Source: Anaeramoeba flamelloides (Eukaryota; Metamonada; Anaeramoebidae). Taken from it: a stretch of 64,000 nucleotides of DNA. The notes under the pieces were generated by a model, which worked only from the letters and a program-made list of their open reading frames with translations, ran no database searches and was not told the origin of the DNA. This document shows positions 1 to 12,235 of this stretch, piece after piece (within the stretch, counting starts at the first letter, position 1; each line of letters begins with the position of its first letter). The position numbers and the translations under genes were made by a program. The stretch covers positions 8,602,501 through 8,666,500 of the forward strand of contig JANTQA010000008.1 in the NCBI GenBank assembly GCA_027625915.1. The letters are read 5' to 3'.

Positions 1-3000
1 GGCCAAAAGTTGAAAACGCAATCACTTCAATTATGAACAGTCTAAATACAGGTCTTTCTGGCGAGGCTTGGATGAAAACTTACACGTATCTTTTTTTTCT
101 CTTTTCTTTTTAAATTTTCCTAAACAAGTTTTTTTCGATCGCTTCAATTTTTCTCAAAATTCTTTTATTTTCTTCTGATCCACAACACACTTTTTATAAC
201 TTCTTAACAATCTCTTTTTTCACCAAACAAACCACTTATGTTTATTAGTATGGTTTATGATCTCTGTATGAGAGGCTCAAATAAACCACAAAGATCATCA
301 AGAAGAAGAAATAGAGGTGCCGAAGTTTCTGGAAAGCCAGTGTATGAAAAATTACAAGACTTTCTTCAACGAAGGGTCAAATCTCTTTTTAAGGTTTGAT
401 ATTTCTACTCTTTTTTTTTTTCAAACTTTGTGCAAGTGCTTTTTTTTTTTTTTTTTTATAATTTTTTTGATTTTTCTTTTCTTTTTCTTTTTTTTCTTCC
501 TTTTACATTTCCTTTCTAAAAGAACTTCCACAAGAGTTAAGGCGAATTGAACAATGTTTTTATGACTTTTTCAATTTTTTTTTTGTTAATTTGAAAAATT
601 TTCACACTTCTTCTTTTAAGACTTTGTACAGTTTTGTGGTTTGTGAAAAAAAAGAAAAAAAAAAAAATACAATTGATTAGTCTCCGATTGTTTAATGTTT
701 TTGGACTCATTTTACCAAATTAAATTAACCTCTTTTTTGCTTCCTTGGTTTATTCAAAGTTTTTTTTCTGAAAATCTTGATATCATGGGATTTCCACAAC
801 CTTAAGATAAACAATTAAATTAGTCTAATTAATTTGAATAAATGGGGTTTAAAAAAGGTTAATTTATTTTTTAAGAGTTATCAGCACTTCCAAATCTTTT
901 GTTTATGTTTAAATACATTAATCTGTATTAATTGTTTTTGCACTTTTTTTTTTTTTTTTTTTTTTTTTCACTTTGTTTTTGAATAACAAAAAACAAATAA
1001 AAAAAGAAATGTGCTGACAAAATTGATGAGCCATTACTTCAATCATTTACCAACGAATGGAACAATTATGTGACAGCAGCAAGATTCATCAAATTTTTAT
1101 TTTCTTATTTAGATCGACATTTCATTCCAAGAATGATTAGCTCTCAACAAGGAAAATATTATGATGTTTATACAGTAAGTATTTTTCCTTCTTTTTTTTT
1201 TTTCTCCAAGATTTTTTTATTTTTTTTATCAATACTCAGATCAAATGGGAAAAAATTTTCACTTCATATTTTTTTATCTTGACTACGATTCCAACCAGTT
1301 AAAATTATGGCTTAAAAAACAATGAGATGAAGAATTAATCTTTATTAACACCTAAAACAGAGCTTTGAAATTAAAATGAGGTATCTAAATTTAAATTGAT
1401 CTCTTTAAATAACGATAACACATGTGCAAAAACTGATGTCTTAATATTTAAGTTTTTGGAAAAATTACAAATTTAGCTAAAAAACTTAAAATATTAAGGC
1501 ACCACTTTTTTTACATGTGAATTTGTGGTTTAAAAAAAAAAAAATTGAAGAAGAGAAAATTTTTTCTTCTATAATTTTGTTATTAGAATTGAATGTGAAA
1601 AATTTTTCATTTAAACTTCTTTTTTGTTTTTTCTTTCATAAAATTCTGAGGAATATATTGAAATTTTGGTTCTGTATTTTCTTTCAGAAAATCCAATATT
1701 AAAGTCAGTTTTTTGAATTGAAAAAAAAAAGAAAAAGCCAGCATCACTTTGTGAGGAATAAACTTTTAACAAAACTTTAATTTAAAGATCGAGTCATTAA
1801 GGTTAAAAAAAATTTTCTGAAATTAAAAAAAAAAATATTTGTAATTTTTATGAGTGTCTAATACCAATCAAAAACTATCCAACATGTGAAACGTAATCAA
1901 TCTCCAAAAATAAAAAATCAAAAAAAAATAATATTTCTAGAAAAAGGTCTAAAGAGTGACACTCAATTTCCAATTAGAATGGTTCTGAAATATAATTTTG
2001 AAAACAACTGTGTTGATTTTGAACTGCCACTCTTTGGTATTTTTTGAGATCTTGAAGATTTTTTTTTTCATTTTTTCATTACTCATATGAATTATTTTTA
2101 TCTCAAGAAGGTTAAAAAACCTTACTTTGCCAAATTTAGAGGGTTATTATCTAACCACAACTTAGATTAAATCTATTTAAATTGATTTTGTACTAAAAGA
2201 AAACAATTGTTTTAAAATTGAAGAAATTTAACCCTTTGGAAATTTAAAAAAAGAAACCATTAATTTTTTTGGAAATCAAGATTTCTTTTTAAATTATTTT
2301 TATTGAATTTTGTTAAGGAAGTAAGTACATTTTACCATTTTGAAAAATTTTAATTGTGTTAACATTACTGAAAAATATTTTTTGAGTGCCACCAGATATT
2401 GAAACTTTGGAAACAAAACACCGTCCACCGCTATATTTGTAGAAAGAATCAAAGTAATTCAGAGTTGAATCTTAAATTTTTCAATTTTTTGAACATTTTT
2501 TTTGATTCAATTTTTGGTTTTATTAAATTATGTTTTGGATCTAGAAATGTGTTTATACGAACGATTGAAATTAATCAAACAGTAAACCAAAAAAATATAC
2601 ATGAAAAGGTGTGCATTTGAAACAAATATTTTCTTTTAGAAGACCAAACACGAAAGATCACCATTCCAAATAAATTTGTTGAAATCAAGAATGAAAAAAA
2701 AAAAAAAAGATAAAAGCCTATTTTCGAAGATTGTTTTTCTTAATCTTCTTACTTTGTATGAATACAAACTATTTTTTTCCTTGAATTTCTAGCCCCATTA
2801 CTATTTATTATTATTTTTAAAAACCTTTTGTGACAAATTTGCTTTCAAAATTCTTTTTTGAAATATTTTTATCAAACAAAGCCAAAACAAGGAATACTAT
2901 TTCAAAAATTAAAATAAAGGGGTTGAATTGTTGGAATTAAAAAACAGTTACAAAAGATTCAAATCAAAATAATTGAAAAATCCAATAACAAATTTCAATC

Positions 3001-6000
3001 AGATTCAGAATTATTTTGAGTTCTCATTTTAATGGAAAATAAATAATTATAAAATCAAACGAATTTGTCCAATAAACCCTATTTCTGAAGCTCTGAATTC
3101 GAAAAAAAAAATCCTATTTTCAGAACTAAATCTAGAATTAGATGACATAAATGAAAATAGGATTTTTAAATTCATTTTGTGAAATTCTTTCGAAATAAAC
3201 AGTAATTTGTTTATAAAAAATTTTCCAAACATAATTTTTTTCATAAAGAATTAAAAATAAAACCAAATAAAGAATAAGTAATTGTGTAAAATTTTATAGA
3301 TAAGATCAAGTAATAAATGATTTTTATTTATTTTTTCTTGATCAATTTTTTCATTTTTTTGATTTGTGTTTTTTTGTTGGTATGAAAATATCTTATACTA
3401 GGATATATCCCACTTTAGTATTTATGAAAATATCAATGTGTTTGGCTAAAGAAATGATTTGAATAATTCAGTTTCACATAAATGGTGGCACTCAAAAAAT
3501 GAAAAATGTACTTACCCCCTTAATGTCATTTTTTGTTTATTAAATTTTTAATCAATGAAATACTTTTAAACTTTTTTTTTTTTTTAATTGATTTTTTTGC
3601 CAAAGAGATATTTCGAATTCTGTTTTTTGTTGTTTTCAACCAGAGGAAGTGCAATTTAACAATACCCTTTTTTGGTTCCAAGTCACCCCTTAATTATAAG
3701 CAAATCCACGGTAAATGACTGGAGCCTTAAAGCTCAAAAAAAAAAAAAAATTATAAAAATAATTCTAATAAAAAAATAATAATATCATTTGTATTACTAA
3801 ATTAAAAATTATCTGATGTCACTAGGTTTTTTTTGGCTGAAGAAATAAAAGAAAATTTAAAAAAATTTTCTTTTTATTTTTAAAATTAAAAAAAAAACAC
3901 CATTAGCTTTTCTTGAGTTTTTTTGTTGATTTGTTTTTGAAATTAAAAAGTATTAGAGAGGGAAATAATCTGAGAATGTTTCATAAACGATTGAAATTGT
4001 GAGTATGGTGAGTATATTTTTTCGAAAAAAATATTCTCGACCATGATTGTATATTATTAGATTTAGATTATCTTTCTACTAATTATTTAAGTGGTAATTA
4101 GTGGAGTGCAATTACCCTTCTGGAATCTAGACTAATAGCATAGTGATCATTGATTCTCTTCAGAAAAAGAAGAAAAAAAAAGAATTTTAATTTATGCAAA
4201 AAGAAAAAATAATAAAAGTATTTTGTATTGTAGTTTGAAATGGAATTTCTAAACGAGGATGTATATTCCAGAAAAAAAAACAAAAAAGAAAGAAAATGAG
4301 ATTAAAATTTTTTGCATTTAAGGGATTAGATCCGCCCTATATTTGCATATAATCAAAGTAAGCTGTACTTGAAGATCAATGATATTAGCGCACAATGGTT
4401 CAAAGGACTTCAAAAAAAATTATGTTAAATATTATTGTACAATAAATATTAAGATTTTTCACTCAGGATCAGAAGTAGAAATTTTGATTTTTGATAAATT
4501 TTTTTTTTGTAATTCCTTTTTAACAGTTTTAAAGATAAAAAACAAAATAAATAGTAATTCCATTATTTAAAAATTAATATTTCGAATTTCCAAAAGTAAC
4601 TATTTTTTAATAATTTTTTAATTTCAAGATTTAATTCAAAAATTATTCAACATAACAACCGAACGAATGACCACTGTAGTTTCCTTTTTTATGAAAATAG
4701 TTTTTTTCAATATATTTCCTTATTCGCAAAATAATTAGTCAAAATAATCTCTTTTATAATTATTTAATTTTTTAAAAAAAAATGAATTTTTTAGCAACTA
4801 ATTTAAGAAAGATATTTTACAATTTTGAATTCTGAATACTGATAATTTAACCTTTAAATTTTTTGCGAAATTATGTTGATTTTTTGCTAATACAAGAGAT
4901 CTTTTCTAGTTGATGAAATCAACAAATAGTCCTGATTTATTTTTCAGATTTTTTAGAGACATTTGAACCATCTAACACTAATATGATTTACATTCAAAGG
5001 CAGCATACTTTAATTTGATACTTCTCTGTGAAAGAGGCAAATCCATTAAATTTCAAATACTATTAATCAAATAACAGCAATTTTTTAATTTATAAAAGAA
5101 TCGAACCACTTTTTTTTAAAGTTATATTTTGAAAAAACATATACAAAGTAAGGCAATTAATTGAAAAAGTAGGAAACTTTGAGCTGATAAAGCTCCCTTA
5201 AAATTGTTTTATTTTTATTATACAAGCCTTTTCTTTAATTCTTTCAAAGATAATTTTCTCTTGTTGAAAGCAACTTCCAATTGAAACTTTTAGATTTATT
5301 GACAATTTACAAAACAGTTTTTTTTTCTAAAGAATACTTTGAAGGAATAATTTACAAAAATATTTTCAATAAAAATTCAAATTATTATCCCACTAAGGCA
5401 GTTTTAAAAGCAGTGCACCCAAAAAAGTATTTAAAACCAATACTGTAAATGGGTCTATTGGGAATTCTCTATTGTTTTAAAGACATTTTTGAAAACTTTT
5501 TTTTTCACTGCTTTTAAAATGACTTGAAAAATATTAAACTATCAAAAAATATTAATATCAATATGAATTTCAATTTGGAAAAAAAATTCCAATTTTTCAA
5601 AATTTTATGGCTTTTAACTAAATTAAATTAATTTTTTTTTTTCATTCACTTTTCCCGATTCTTGACTCATATTTTAATCGAACCAAATTTCAATTTTCCC
5701 AAAAAAACAACAAAAATTTAATAGCTTCATTTGGTAATTTTCCATAAAATAATGTATCTTCCATTAAAAAATAAAATTATCAATGCTGTTTTAAGATTTA
5801 TTTCAAATGAAAGAAATGGAGAACATGTAGATCGATCACTTTTAAAAAAAACAACTGAAATTTTTGGTAAGCAATACTTCAATTAGTCTCTTGAAAAAAA
5901 ACAAAATAAAAATAAAAAAAAAAATTCCATTTTATTTTTTACAAAAATATATCCTAATTTTTAACTCCTCATATTTCTTAAAAAACAATCATTTTACTTT

Positions 6001-8515
6001 GGAAATTTAAAAACATACAAAAATATCCAAAAACATAAAAATCAAAAAAAAAAATTAAATTTCAAAGTTTCACTTGGGCATACTAAACAACCAAACGAAG
6101 GAAGTTTAGAGATTTACCAAAAAGATTTTGAAAAGCAATTTTATAAGGAAACAGACATTTTTTATGAACGAGAATCGAATAAATTCTTATCAGAAATTAA
6201 TGTCTCTGAATATATGATCAAAGCAGAAGCACGTATTGACGAAGAATTAGCAAGGGTGAACCATTACCTTCATCATTCAACTGAAAAGTCTTTACTTAAA
6301 AAATGTGTTGAAGTTCTTGTCACAAGAAGGCTTCAATTGCTATGGAGAGAATTTGAACAATTAGTGAAAGACGACAAAACAGAAGATCTTCAAAGAATGT
6401 ATAAATTATTAAATCGAATTGAAAATGGTTTACAGCCATTAGTTGAAACTCTAGAAAAGCATATCCTTGCAAAAGGTTTGGAAAAGTTAACAGAAGTTAA
6501 AACCACAGCAAGCAAAGTAATTTATCCTTATTTTAATTCATTTTTTCTTTATTTTTATCTGTTTAATAAATTCTTTTATCAAATTATCATCTTCCTTCTA
6601 ATGAGTTACATATTTATATTATTTTTCTTATAATTCACCAAATGTATTTATAATCAAATATAAAACCATGCTACAAACTAATTTTTACTTTATAGAACCC
6701 AAGAGTATATGTTGAAACCATACTAGGTGTTTATCAAAAATATTATGATGTTGTCCAAAATTCATTCCGTAAGCATCCTGATTTTGTGAAAGCTTTGGAT
6801 AAAGCATGCCGCCGATTTATAAATAAAAATGCAGTCACAGACTTATCCAAAACATCTTCAACATCTCCAGAATTAGTCGCTAGATTTTGTGATGTTTTAT
6901 TAAAGAAATCTTCAAAAAATCCTGAAGAAACAGAACTTGTCAATACATTGGATAAAATTGTAAATATTTTAATTTTCTTTTTTCTTTCTATTTTATTTTT
7001 TGAAATGTTCTTTAATTCTTTTATTTTTTACTTTTTTACTTTTTTTTAATTTTTTTACTTTTTTTTACTTTTTTTTACTTCTTTTAATTCTTTTACTTCT
7101 TTTGCATCGTTTACATTTTTTACATCTTTTACTTCTTTTAATTCAAAAAATATAAAATCGATTAAATTGACCAAAATAATATTTACTATATGAATAATAA
7201 TAATTATAATACTAATAATAGATGGTTGTCTTTAAATATCTTGAGGATAAAGATGTCTTTCAAAAATTTTATTCCAAAATGTTGGCTAAACGTTTAATTT
7301 ATAAAACTTCTGTTTCAGAAGATGCAGAAGGGACAATGATTGGTAAATTAAAAGCTGCGTGTGGTTACGAATGGTCATCCAAATTACAAAGAATGTTTAC
7401 AGATATTACTGTTTCTCGTGAAATGAATGAAACTTTTAAAAATCATATTGTCCAAAAATCGATCAAACTTGAAATTGATTTTGAAGTAATGGTATTAGCT
7501 ATTGGCTTTTGGCCATTATCTGTGCCAAATACTAAATTTGTTCTTCCCTCTTTACTTGAAAATTGTGTTCTAAGATTTAGAAAATTTTATAATGAACATC
7601 ACAATGGTAGAAAATTAAGTTGGCTTAATCAACTTTCTCGTGGTGAATTGAATTCCAAATTTAAAAGTAAATATTTTTTCATTTTTCTTCTTTATTTTTT
7701 CTGTTTTCTCTTTTCTCTTTTCTCTTTTCTCTTCTCTTTTTTTGTTCCCTCTTTAATAATACTAATATTTAGCCCCATTTTTTTTTTTATTGATTAATTA
7801 ATGTAATTGTTAATTACTTATTTCTTGAATAATAACAGATAAAAGATACATTTTCTTGGTGTCCACTTATCAAATGGGTGTTTTATTAATGTTTAATGAA
7901 CAGGCTGAAATCAAATTTGAGGAAATGCAACAACACCTCCAACTTTCTCCAGAATTTTTAGAAGGTGTTTTGGCTACTTTAATTAAAACTAAAGTGCTTA
8001 GAGCTAAAGGTAAAGTTCACCAACCTGGTAATACTTATAAAATTAATAGCAGATATAGTAGTGAAAGAGCTAGAGTACAATTAAATATTTCAATGGCAAT
8101 TCAAAAAAAACAAGAATCAAATGTAACTCATCGTCAAATTGAGGAAGAAAGAAAAATGCTTATCCAAGCCGCTATTGTCAGGTAATATTATATTTATTTT
8201 TTACTTTTCTTCGACTTTTTTTTTTTTTTTTTTTTATTAAATTTTTCCTCTCTATCATTATTGAACTAAAATAACTCATCAAATCTTTTTTTTTTATCAA
8301 ATATTATTTCTGCTTATTATTTTTAAAAAAATAGAATTATGAAAGCACGTAAAACTTCAGATCATAAAACATTAATGACAGAAGTTATTTCTCAATTAAC
8401 CAGCCGATTTAGACCAAATATTAAAACCATTAAAAAATGTATAGATCTTTTAATTGATAAAGAATACTTGGAAAGAGCCGATGGGAAAAATAACGTTTAC
8501 AATTACCTTGCTTAA
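1..8515 (+). CDS. CUL1: CUL1-type cullin, SCF ubiquitin-ligase scaffold (5' end off window)
   Basis: Cullin scaffold of an SCF E3 ligase: the N-terminal repeats bind Skp1/F-box adaptors and the C-terminal domain binds the RING protein Rbx1. Nine exons join in one frame: 1-85, 249-393, 1007-1174, 5725-5866, 6068-6516, 6696-6959, 7222-7666, 7839-8181, 8335-8515 (stop TAA). They give 739 residues, so only a short N-terminus is missing compared with human CUL1 (776 aa). Diagnostic blocks match CUL1 rather than CUL3/4: [64 protein letters not shown], and the C-terminal winged helix ending in YNYLA. The neddylation motif IVRIMK is split by intron 8; its lysine is codon 8342-8344. Introns are 153-613 bp except intron 3 (1175-5724, 4550 bp), which holds mobile elements. 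All junctions are GT...AG. Splicing is inferred from homology and frame only. Confidence 0.95.
2314..3522. mobile_element. TTAA-flanked MITE-like element, family B copy 1
   Basis: The ends are inverted repeats. The left starts TTAAGGAAGTAAGTACATTT. The right end, read on the minus strand, starts TTAAGGGGGTAAGTACATTT. Both share the internal block TTTTTTGAGTGCCACCA. TTAA sits at both borders, as expected for a TTAA target duplication. A second copy lies at 54957-56683. About 1.2 kb and no transposase recognised, so non-autonomous. It lies in CUL1 intron 3. Confidence 0.75.
3640..3735. repeat. Dispersed repeat D, copy 1
   Basis: A stretch of about 95 bp (CCCTTTTTTGGTT ... AGCAAATCCA ... GAGCCTTAAAGCTC) recurs at 14310-14405 in the same orientation. 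It ends in the small palindrome GAGCCTTAAAGCTC. The borders are uncertain. Confidence 0.55.
4322..5052. mobile_element. TTAA-flanked MITE-like element, family C copy 1
   Basis: The left end reads TTAAGGGATTAGATCC. The right end, on the minus strand, reads TTAATGGATTTGCC. Both are followed by ATCAAAGTA-like or ATTAAAGTA-like sequence. Copy 2 is at 13374-14130 and shares internal blocks such as the region round 4370-4460 and ACACTAATATGATTT near the right end. No coding capacity seen. It lies in CUL1 intron 3. Confidence 0.65.
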
Positions 8516-9727
8516 ATGAATTTCAATTTTTTAATTTTTTTTTATTTTTTATAAAAAAAAAAAAAAACAAGTAAATATATTTGTTCTTTCAATTTAATTT
8601 TTTTTTTTTCAAAAATCTCTTTTTTATTTTATATCTTTTATCTTTTCTCTTATATTTTTATTTTTTATAAATCAATTTAAAAAATAAAAAATTGGATTTA
8701 CAACTTTTCCATCTTAAAAATATTTCCACAAATTTTCAAAATTAATATTTAATCTCTTTATATTTTAACTTGTCGTTTGATTCTAAGCAATAGAATTAAA
8801 AATATTTTTTTTGTATGACAACTCTAAAGTATGCAAAAATATTTTTCATTGATCACTTATTTTATATTGTTTGTTACATTAATATATAATCAATTATATG
8901 TTCAAATCGGCAATAAATTTGAATTATCGAAATAAAATATTATATAGTAAATATTATAATAACTCTGAAAAATTACAATTATTCTTCAAAACGAATTTTA
9001 ATTGATCAGATCAGTTAAAAATTTTTAAGTTTTAAATATTTAATCTTCATATTGTGTAACGATATTTTTGTGGGTAGATAACCACTTAATATCTTTGAAA
9101 AAAATTTTTCTTTATTTTATTAAAACAAAGAAAAATTTGGTTTATAAAAAAATTTTTTAAAACAAATAAACTAAAAAAAAACATTTTTCTGACTATCAAA
9201 TATATAATTGTCGTTAGTGACAACTTTATAAAAAAATTATAAATTAGAGTATTTTGATTATATTTGATCAATGAAAAATTGTAAATAAAAAAAAAAAACT
9301 AAAAATTTTGTAATTAAAAGCAAAAATTATTGGAATATTTATAAAAATTTTTATTTTATTCATATAGCGATTTTGAATACAAAAATAATACATTCGATAA
9401 TTAAAAATTCAATTAATGTTGTTAATTATAATCTAAAGAAAAAAATTTAATATTTTTATAAAACTGTTTTCCTTAGTAAAATTTTTAAGTAAAAAATATT
9501 AGAACTATAATTTTTTTTTGTAAAATTTAAATACATGTTGGAATAACTTTATTTGTTTAAAGTGAATATAATTATTAGAATTTTAATACAAGAAATTTGT
9601 TAACAAAATTTTATATTGAATTTTTTATAATAATATAATTCACACATTTTTATTGTTTAAAATGTGTACCTATTTACCTACTTTAAAATGCGTATGCATT
9701 TTGAAAAATGAAATGTGCAATTAAATA
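8516..9727. other. AT-rich intergenic, nothing recognised
   Basis: The region downstream of the CUL1 stop consists of A/T runs and short AT-rich words. No gene, RNA gene or repeat pair was recognised. A poly-A signal-like AATAAA lies within about 200 bp of the stop, but such words occur by chance here. Confidence 0.5.
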
Positions 9728-9871
9728 TACAATCAGTTCCACTTTTAAGGCACAAACTATCAACGAAATTTAAGGCACAAAAAAATCTCAAATTAAGGCA
9801 CAAAATTTGGATATTTTTTTGTGCCTTAAATTTCGTTGATAGTTTGTGCCTTAAAAGTGAAACTGACTGTA
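9728..9871. mobile_element. TA-flanked MITE, family A copy 1 (short form)
   Basis: Almost a pure palindrome. The left end is TACAATCAGTTCCACTTTTA. The right end on the minus strand is TACAGTCAGTTTCACTTTTA. The arms continue AAGGCACAAACTATCAACG. TA at both outer edges and a TACAGT start suggest a Tc1/mariner-type origin. Most of the central spacer found in other copies is missing. Other copies: 10004-10349 (composite), 27443-27646, 35805-36004, 36493-36693, 44063-44260. Confidence 0.85.
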
Positions 9872-9891
9872 TTTTACATTACTTCAAATTA

Positions 9892-10008
9892 ATGACTCAA
9901 AAGCATGAAATTCTAGGTCTTAAACTGCCTACTGTTCGATTTGGCAATTTACAAATTAGAAAAACTGAGGATTTAAAAGCTTGTTCTGAACTTGAAATTT
10001 TATTTACC
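9892..10008 (+). pseudogene. Possible small coding relic or exon between two family A MITEs
   Basis: The 39-codon stretch starting MTQKHEILGLKLPTVRFGN is richer in G/C and more protein-like than its surroundings. It ends at ...ELEILFT followed by CC|GTAAGT. That donor-like sequence is the left end of the family A composite (10004-10349), and the composite's right end supplies TGCAG. The MITE could therefore be acting as an intron, or it simply broke an older gene. No family recognised. Whether it is transcribed cannot be seen. Confidence 0.3.
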
Positions 10009-10349
10009 GTAAGTTCCACTTTTAAGGCACAAACTTTCAACGAAATTTAAGGCACAATGAAACTCTCAAATAAAAGCACAAAATTCAGATTCTAGTACAG
10101 TCAGTTCCACTTTTAAGGCACAAACTATCAACGAAATTTAAGGCACAAAAAAATCTCAAATTAAGGCACAAAATTTGGAATTTTTTTTTTACAATTTATT
10201 TTTACTAGAATTTGAATTTTGTGCTTTTATTTGAGAGTTTCATTGTGCCTTAAATTTCGTTGAAAGTTTGTGCCTTAAAAGTGGAACTTATTTTACTAGA
10301 ATCTGAATTTTGTACCTTAAAGTTTGACTTAAAAGTGGAACTGAATGCA
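10004..10349. mobile_element. Composite of two family A MITEs, one nested in the other
   Basis: Outer arms: AAGTTCCACTTTTAAGGCAC at about 10011, with the matching inverted arm ending near 10290 (CCTTAAAAGTGGAAC). A second full left arm, TACAGTCAGTTCCACTTTTA, starts at 10096 inside the first. A shortened right arm (ACTTAAAAGTGGAACTGA) lies at about 10328-10345. The order of arms shows a copy inserted into another copy, followed by partial deletion. Confidence 0.75.
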
Positions 10350-10618
10350 GAACTTTTTCAATTAATTGAGGCTAGCAGATAAGCCTATTTGTTTGTGATA
10401 AATTGGGGATCCAATTCAAAATAGTTCTGTAATTGAATGTTTAAAAATCAAAAAGATAATCTCACTTATGTTTAGTTTTTAATTATTATGCTAAAAAAAA
10501 AAAAAAAGAAGAATAATTATTTTTTATGGTCTGTTGTTTGTTTCAGAAAATTGGAAAATAGAAAAACAAAAAGAAAAAGTCGTGGAAAAGAAAAATAAAA
10601 GAATTAATAGTTAGTTAT

Positions 10619-11442
10619 TTATTTCAATTTGTTAAGAATACGACTTAACACCAATTTCACACGTTTGTTTGTTTGTTCAGATCCTCCAACAACATCGTCA
10701 ACAGAATAAGGAGAGTTTACATAAACTTCTTGTAAAACAACAATCGAATTGTTATCCCAATTACACTCCATCCTAATCAGAATTAAAGTTTAGATTCAAA
10801 AGTGAGTTTGGTTGTAATTTATTTAGAAATTAAACAGTACACAAATAAGAAATGAAAAAATAAAAAAAAAATTAAAGCAATAAATTGTGAGTATTTTTAT
10901 TTTGGTTTGTTCAAAGTTTTTTTCGTTAAGGGTTTGTTTGTGTGTTTGCCGTTAAGAGATCATCATTTCTTTAAAAAGATTCAAATATGAAGATCTTGTA
11001 AAAAAAAAAAAGAAAAGAAAAAGAGAAATGAAAAGGAGATCCAAAAAAAAAAAAAAAAAAAGAAAATTCATTACGTTTTATTTAAAGACTCAAAAATCTT
11101 TTGTGCTTTAACAGTAACATTTTTCCCATAAATGTGTTTCGCTTTTTGATCGAATTCACGAATTGTGTTTTGCAATCTTGATTGTATTTTTTTTTGGTTA
11201 ATGTTGGCATTTTTAATGGAAAAGAGATTCTTTTTATGTTTTTCCATCCTTTTTATATTTAAAATCGAGTCCATTTTAATAAACGTGAAATCCTTTTTTT
11301 CGGTCCTTTCATCAGGTGACTCGATTACTACAAGTTTGGTTTGGTTATCAAAAGTAAATAACCAGCCTTCTAAAAACCCTTCTTTGGTTTCAATTTTGAG
11401 ATACGTGTCTAAATCGCTTTCACTAAAAACGAAACCAGACAT
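10619..11442 (-). CDS. LSM12: LSM12-like protein (LSm fold plus anticodon-binding-like domain)
   Basis: Two exons on the minus strand: 11442-11075 and 10772-10619, joined across a 302-bp intron (GTAATG...TTAG, phase 2), giving 173 aa. Residues about 10-70 form an LSm-like domain (KIETKEGFLEGWLFTFDNQT then KLVVIESPDE). Residues about 85-173 match the LSM12 AD domain: AKHIYGKNVTVKAQKIFE, then CNWDNNSIVVLQEVYVNSPY, ending in KLVLSRILNKLK. Human LSM12 (195 aa) has the same order (FDYQSKMLALK; KNIVVMEEVVITPPY). Lsm12 proteins associate with ataxin-2/Pbp1 and act in RNA-granule and translation control; that role is family knowledge. The second exon is essential: without it the protein would stop after the LSm part. 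Confidence 0.88.
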
Positions 11443-11674
11443 AAATAAAAATTATAATAAACAATAAATTTCAAAAAATGATTTTACATTTTTCAATTGG
11501 ACTTTTTTTAAGGAAACAATTGAAGTTTCGAAAGACTTTAATATTGTACCACAACAACAATTTTAGTCCATTGGGTATTTCCAGTTACTTGGATAAAAAA
11601 TATAGGATTCTTGGAATATAGGTTCTTATTTTTTCTTTTTTTTTTTTACTTCAATATGTTTTCGAATTTATTTA

Positions 11675-12235
11675 AGGTTTACAATCCTTGAAACTGGAAT
11701 ACATAGTGTCTAATGTTAGAAGTATATGGTAAAGTTATTTTAGTTCTTAACTGATCAGATCTTCAACTTGGTATGATTTTTAATAGTGGTTCAAAAGAAT
11801 GGTCATTTTTGACAATTTATTTATTTTTGTGTATTGGAATTGAAGAGTCTTAGACGAATAGGTTCAAAGGTAAGTTTTAAATGAAAAAAGTGGTTTGGTG
11901 GTTATTTATAAAAATTTTTTAATTATGTTTGGGTTTGATTAAATCGGTTAAAAAAAATAATTATTTTCTTCATTGATTGTATAAAAGAAAATATAAATTT
12001 CAATTGATAGCCCAAAAATTACTTTTTTTTTATAAATACTAATTCTCTTTGTCTTAGACTCTTGAATTCAGATTTTGGAAAAAAAAAAAAAAATTCTTAT
12101 TATCCACTTTGAAGTACTATTAAAATTCTTACAAAGTTGAAGATCTATCAGTTAAGAACTAAAATAAAATTACCTTAGACCTCGAATATCAAATATTATT
12201 TTTTTTCCAGTTTCAGGAATCAGTCGACTAAAGAA
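11675..12235. mobile_element. Long foldback element R
   Basis: The left arm (about 11675-11870) and right arm (about 12048-12235) are imperfect inverted repeats. Pairs include TTGAAACTGGAA with TTCCAGTTTCA, ATTTTAGTTCTTAACTGAT with ATCAGTTAAGAACTAAAAT, and AAGAGTCTTAGAC with GTCTTAGACTCTT. About 180 bp of AT-rich loop separates the arms. No coding content. It lies upstream of LSM12. Confidence 0.65.

Larger units (their letters stand above)
1175..5724 (+). other. Oversized CUL1 intron 3 carrying mobile elements
   Basis: The donor GTAAGT (1175) and acceptor AATTTAATAG (ending 5724) join DVYT to [14 protein letters not shown], which aligns residue for residue with human CUL1 (YEIYSLALVTWRDCLFRPL). 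The intron is therefore 4550 bp, against 153-613 bp for the other seven in this gene. It contains element B1 (2314-3522), the short repeat D1 (3640-3735) and element C1 (4322-5052). No cullin exon was recognised inside. The rest is AT-rich filler. Short open frames in it lie within the elements and look non-coding. Confidence 0.85.

Noticed and set aside
317-560. Coding-looking words (GAACTTCCACAAGAGTTAAG) between CUL1 exons 2 and 3
   Set aside because: Joining exon 2 (SLFK) straight to 1007 ([11 protein letters not shown]) keeps frame and exact CUL1 spacing; the intervening peptide would break both.
2399-2620. 73-codon open frame
   Set aside because: Lies wholly inside element B1 and is not preserved as a frame in B2.
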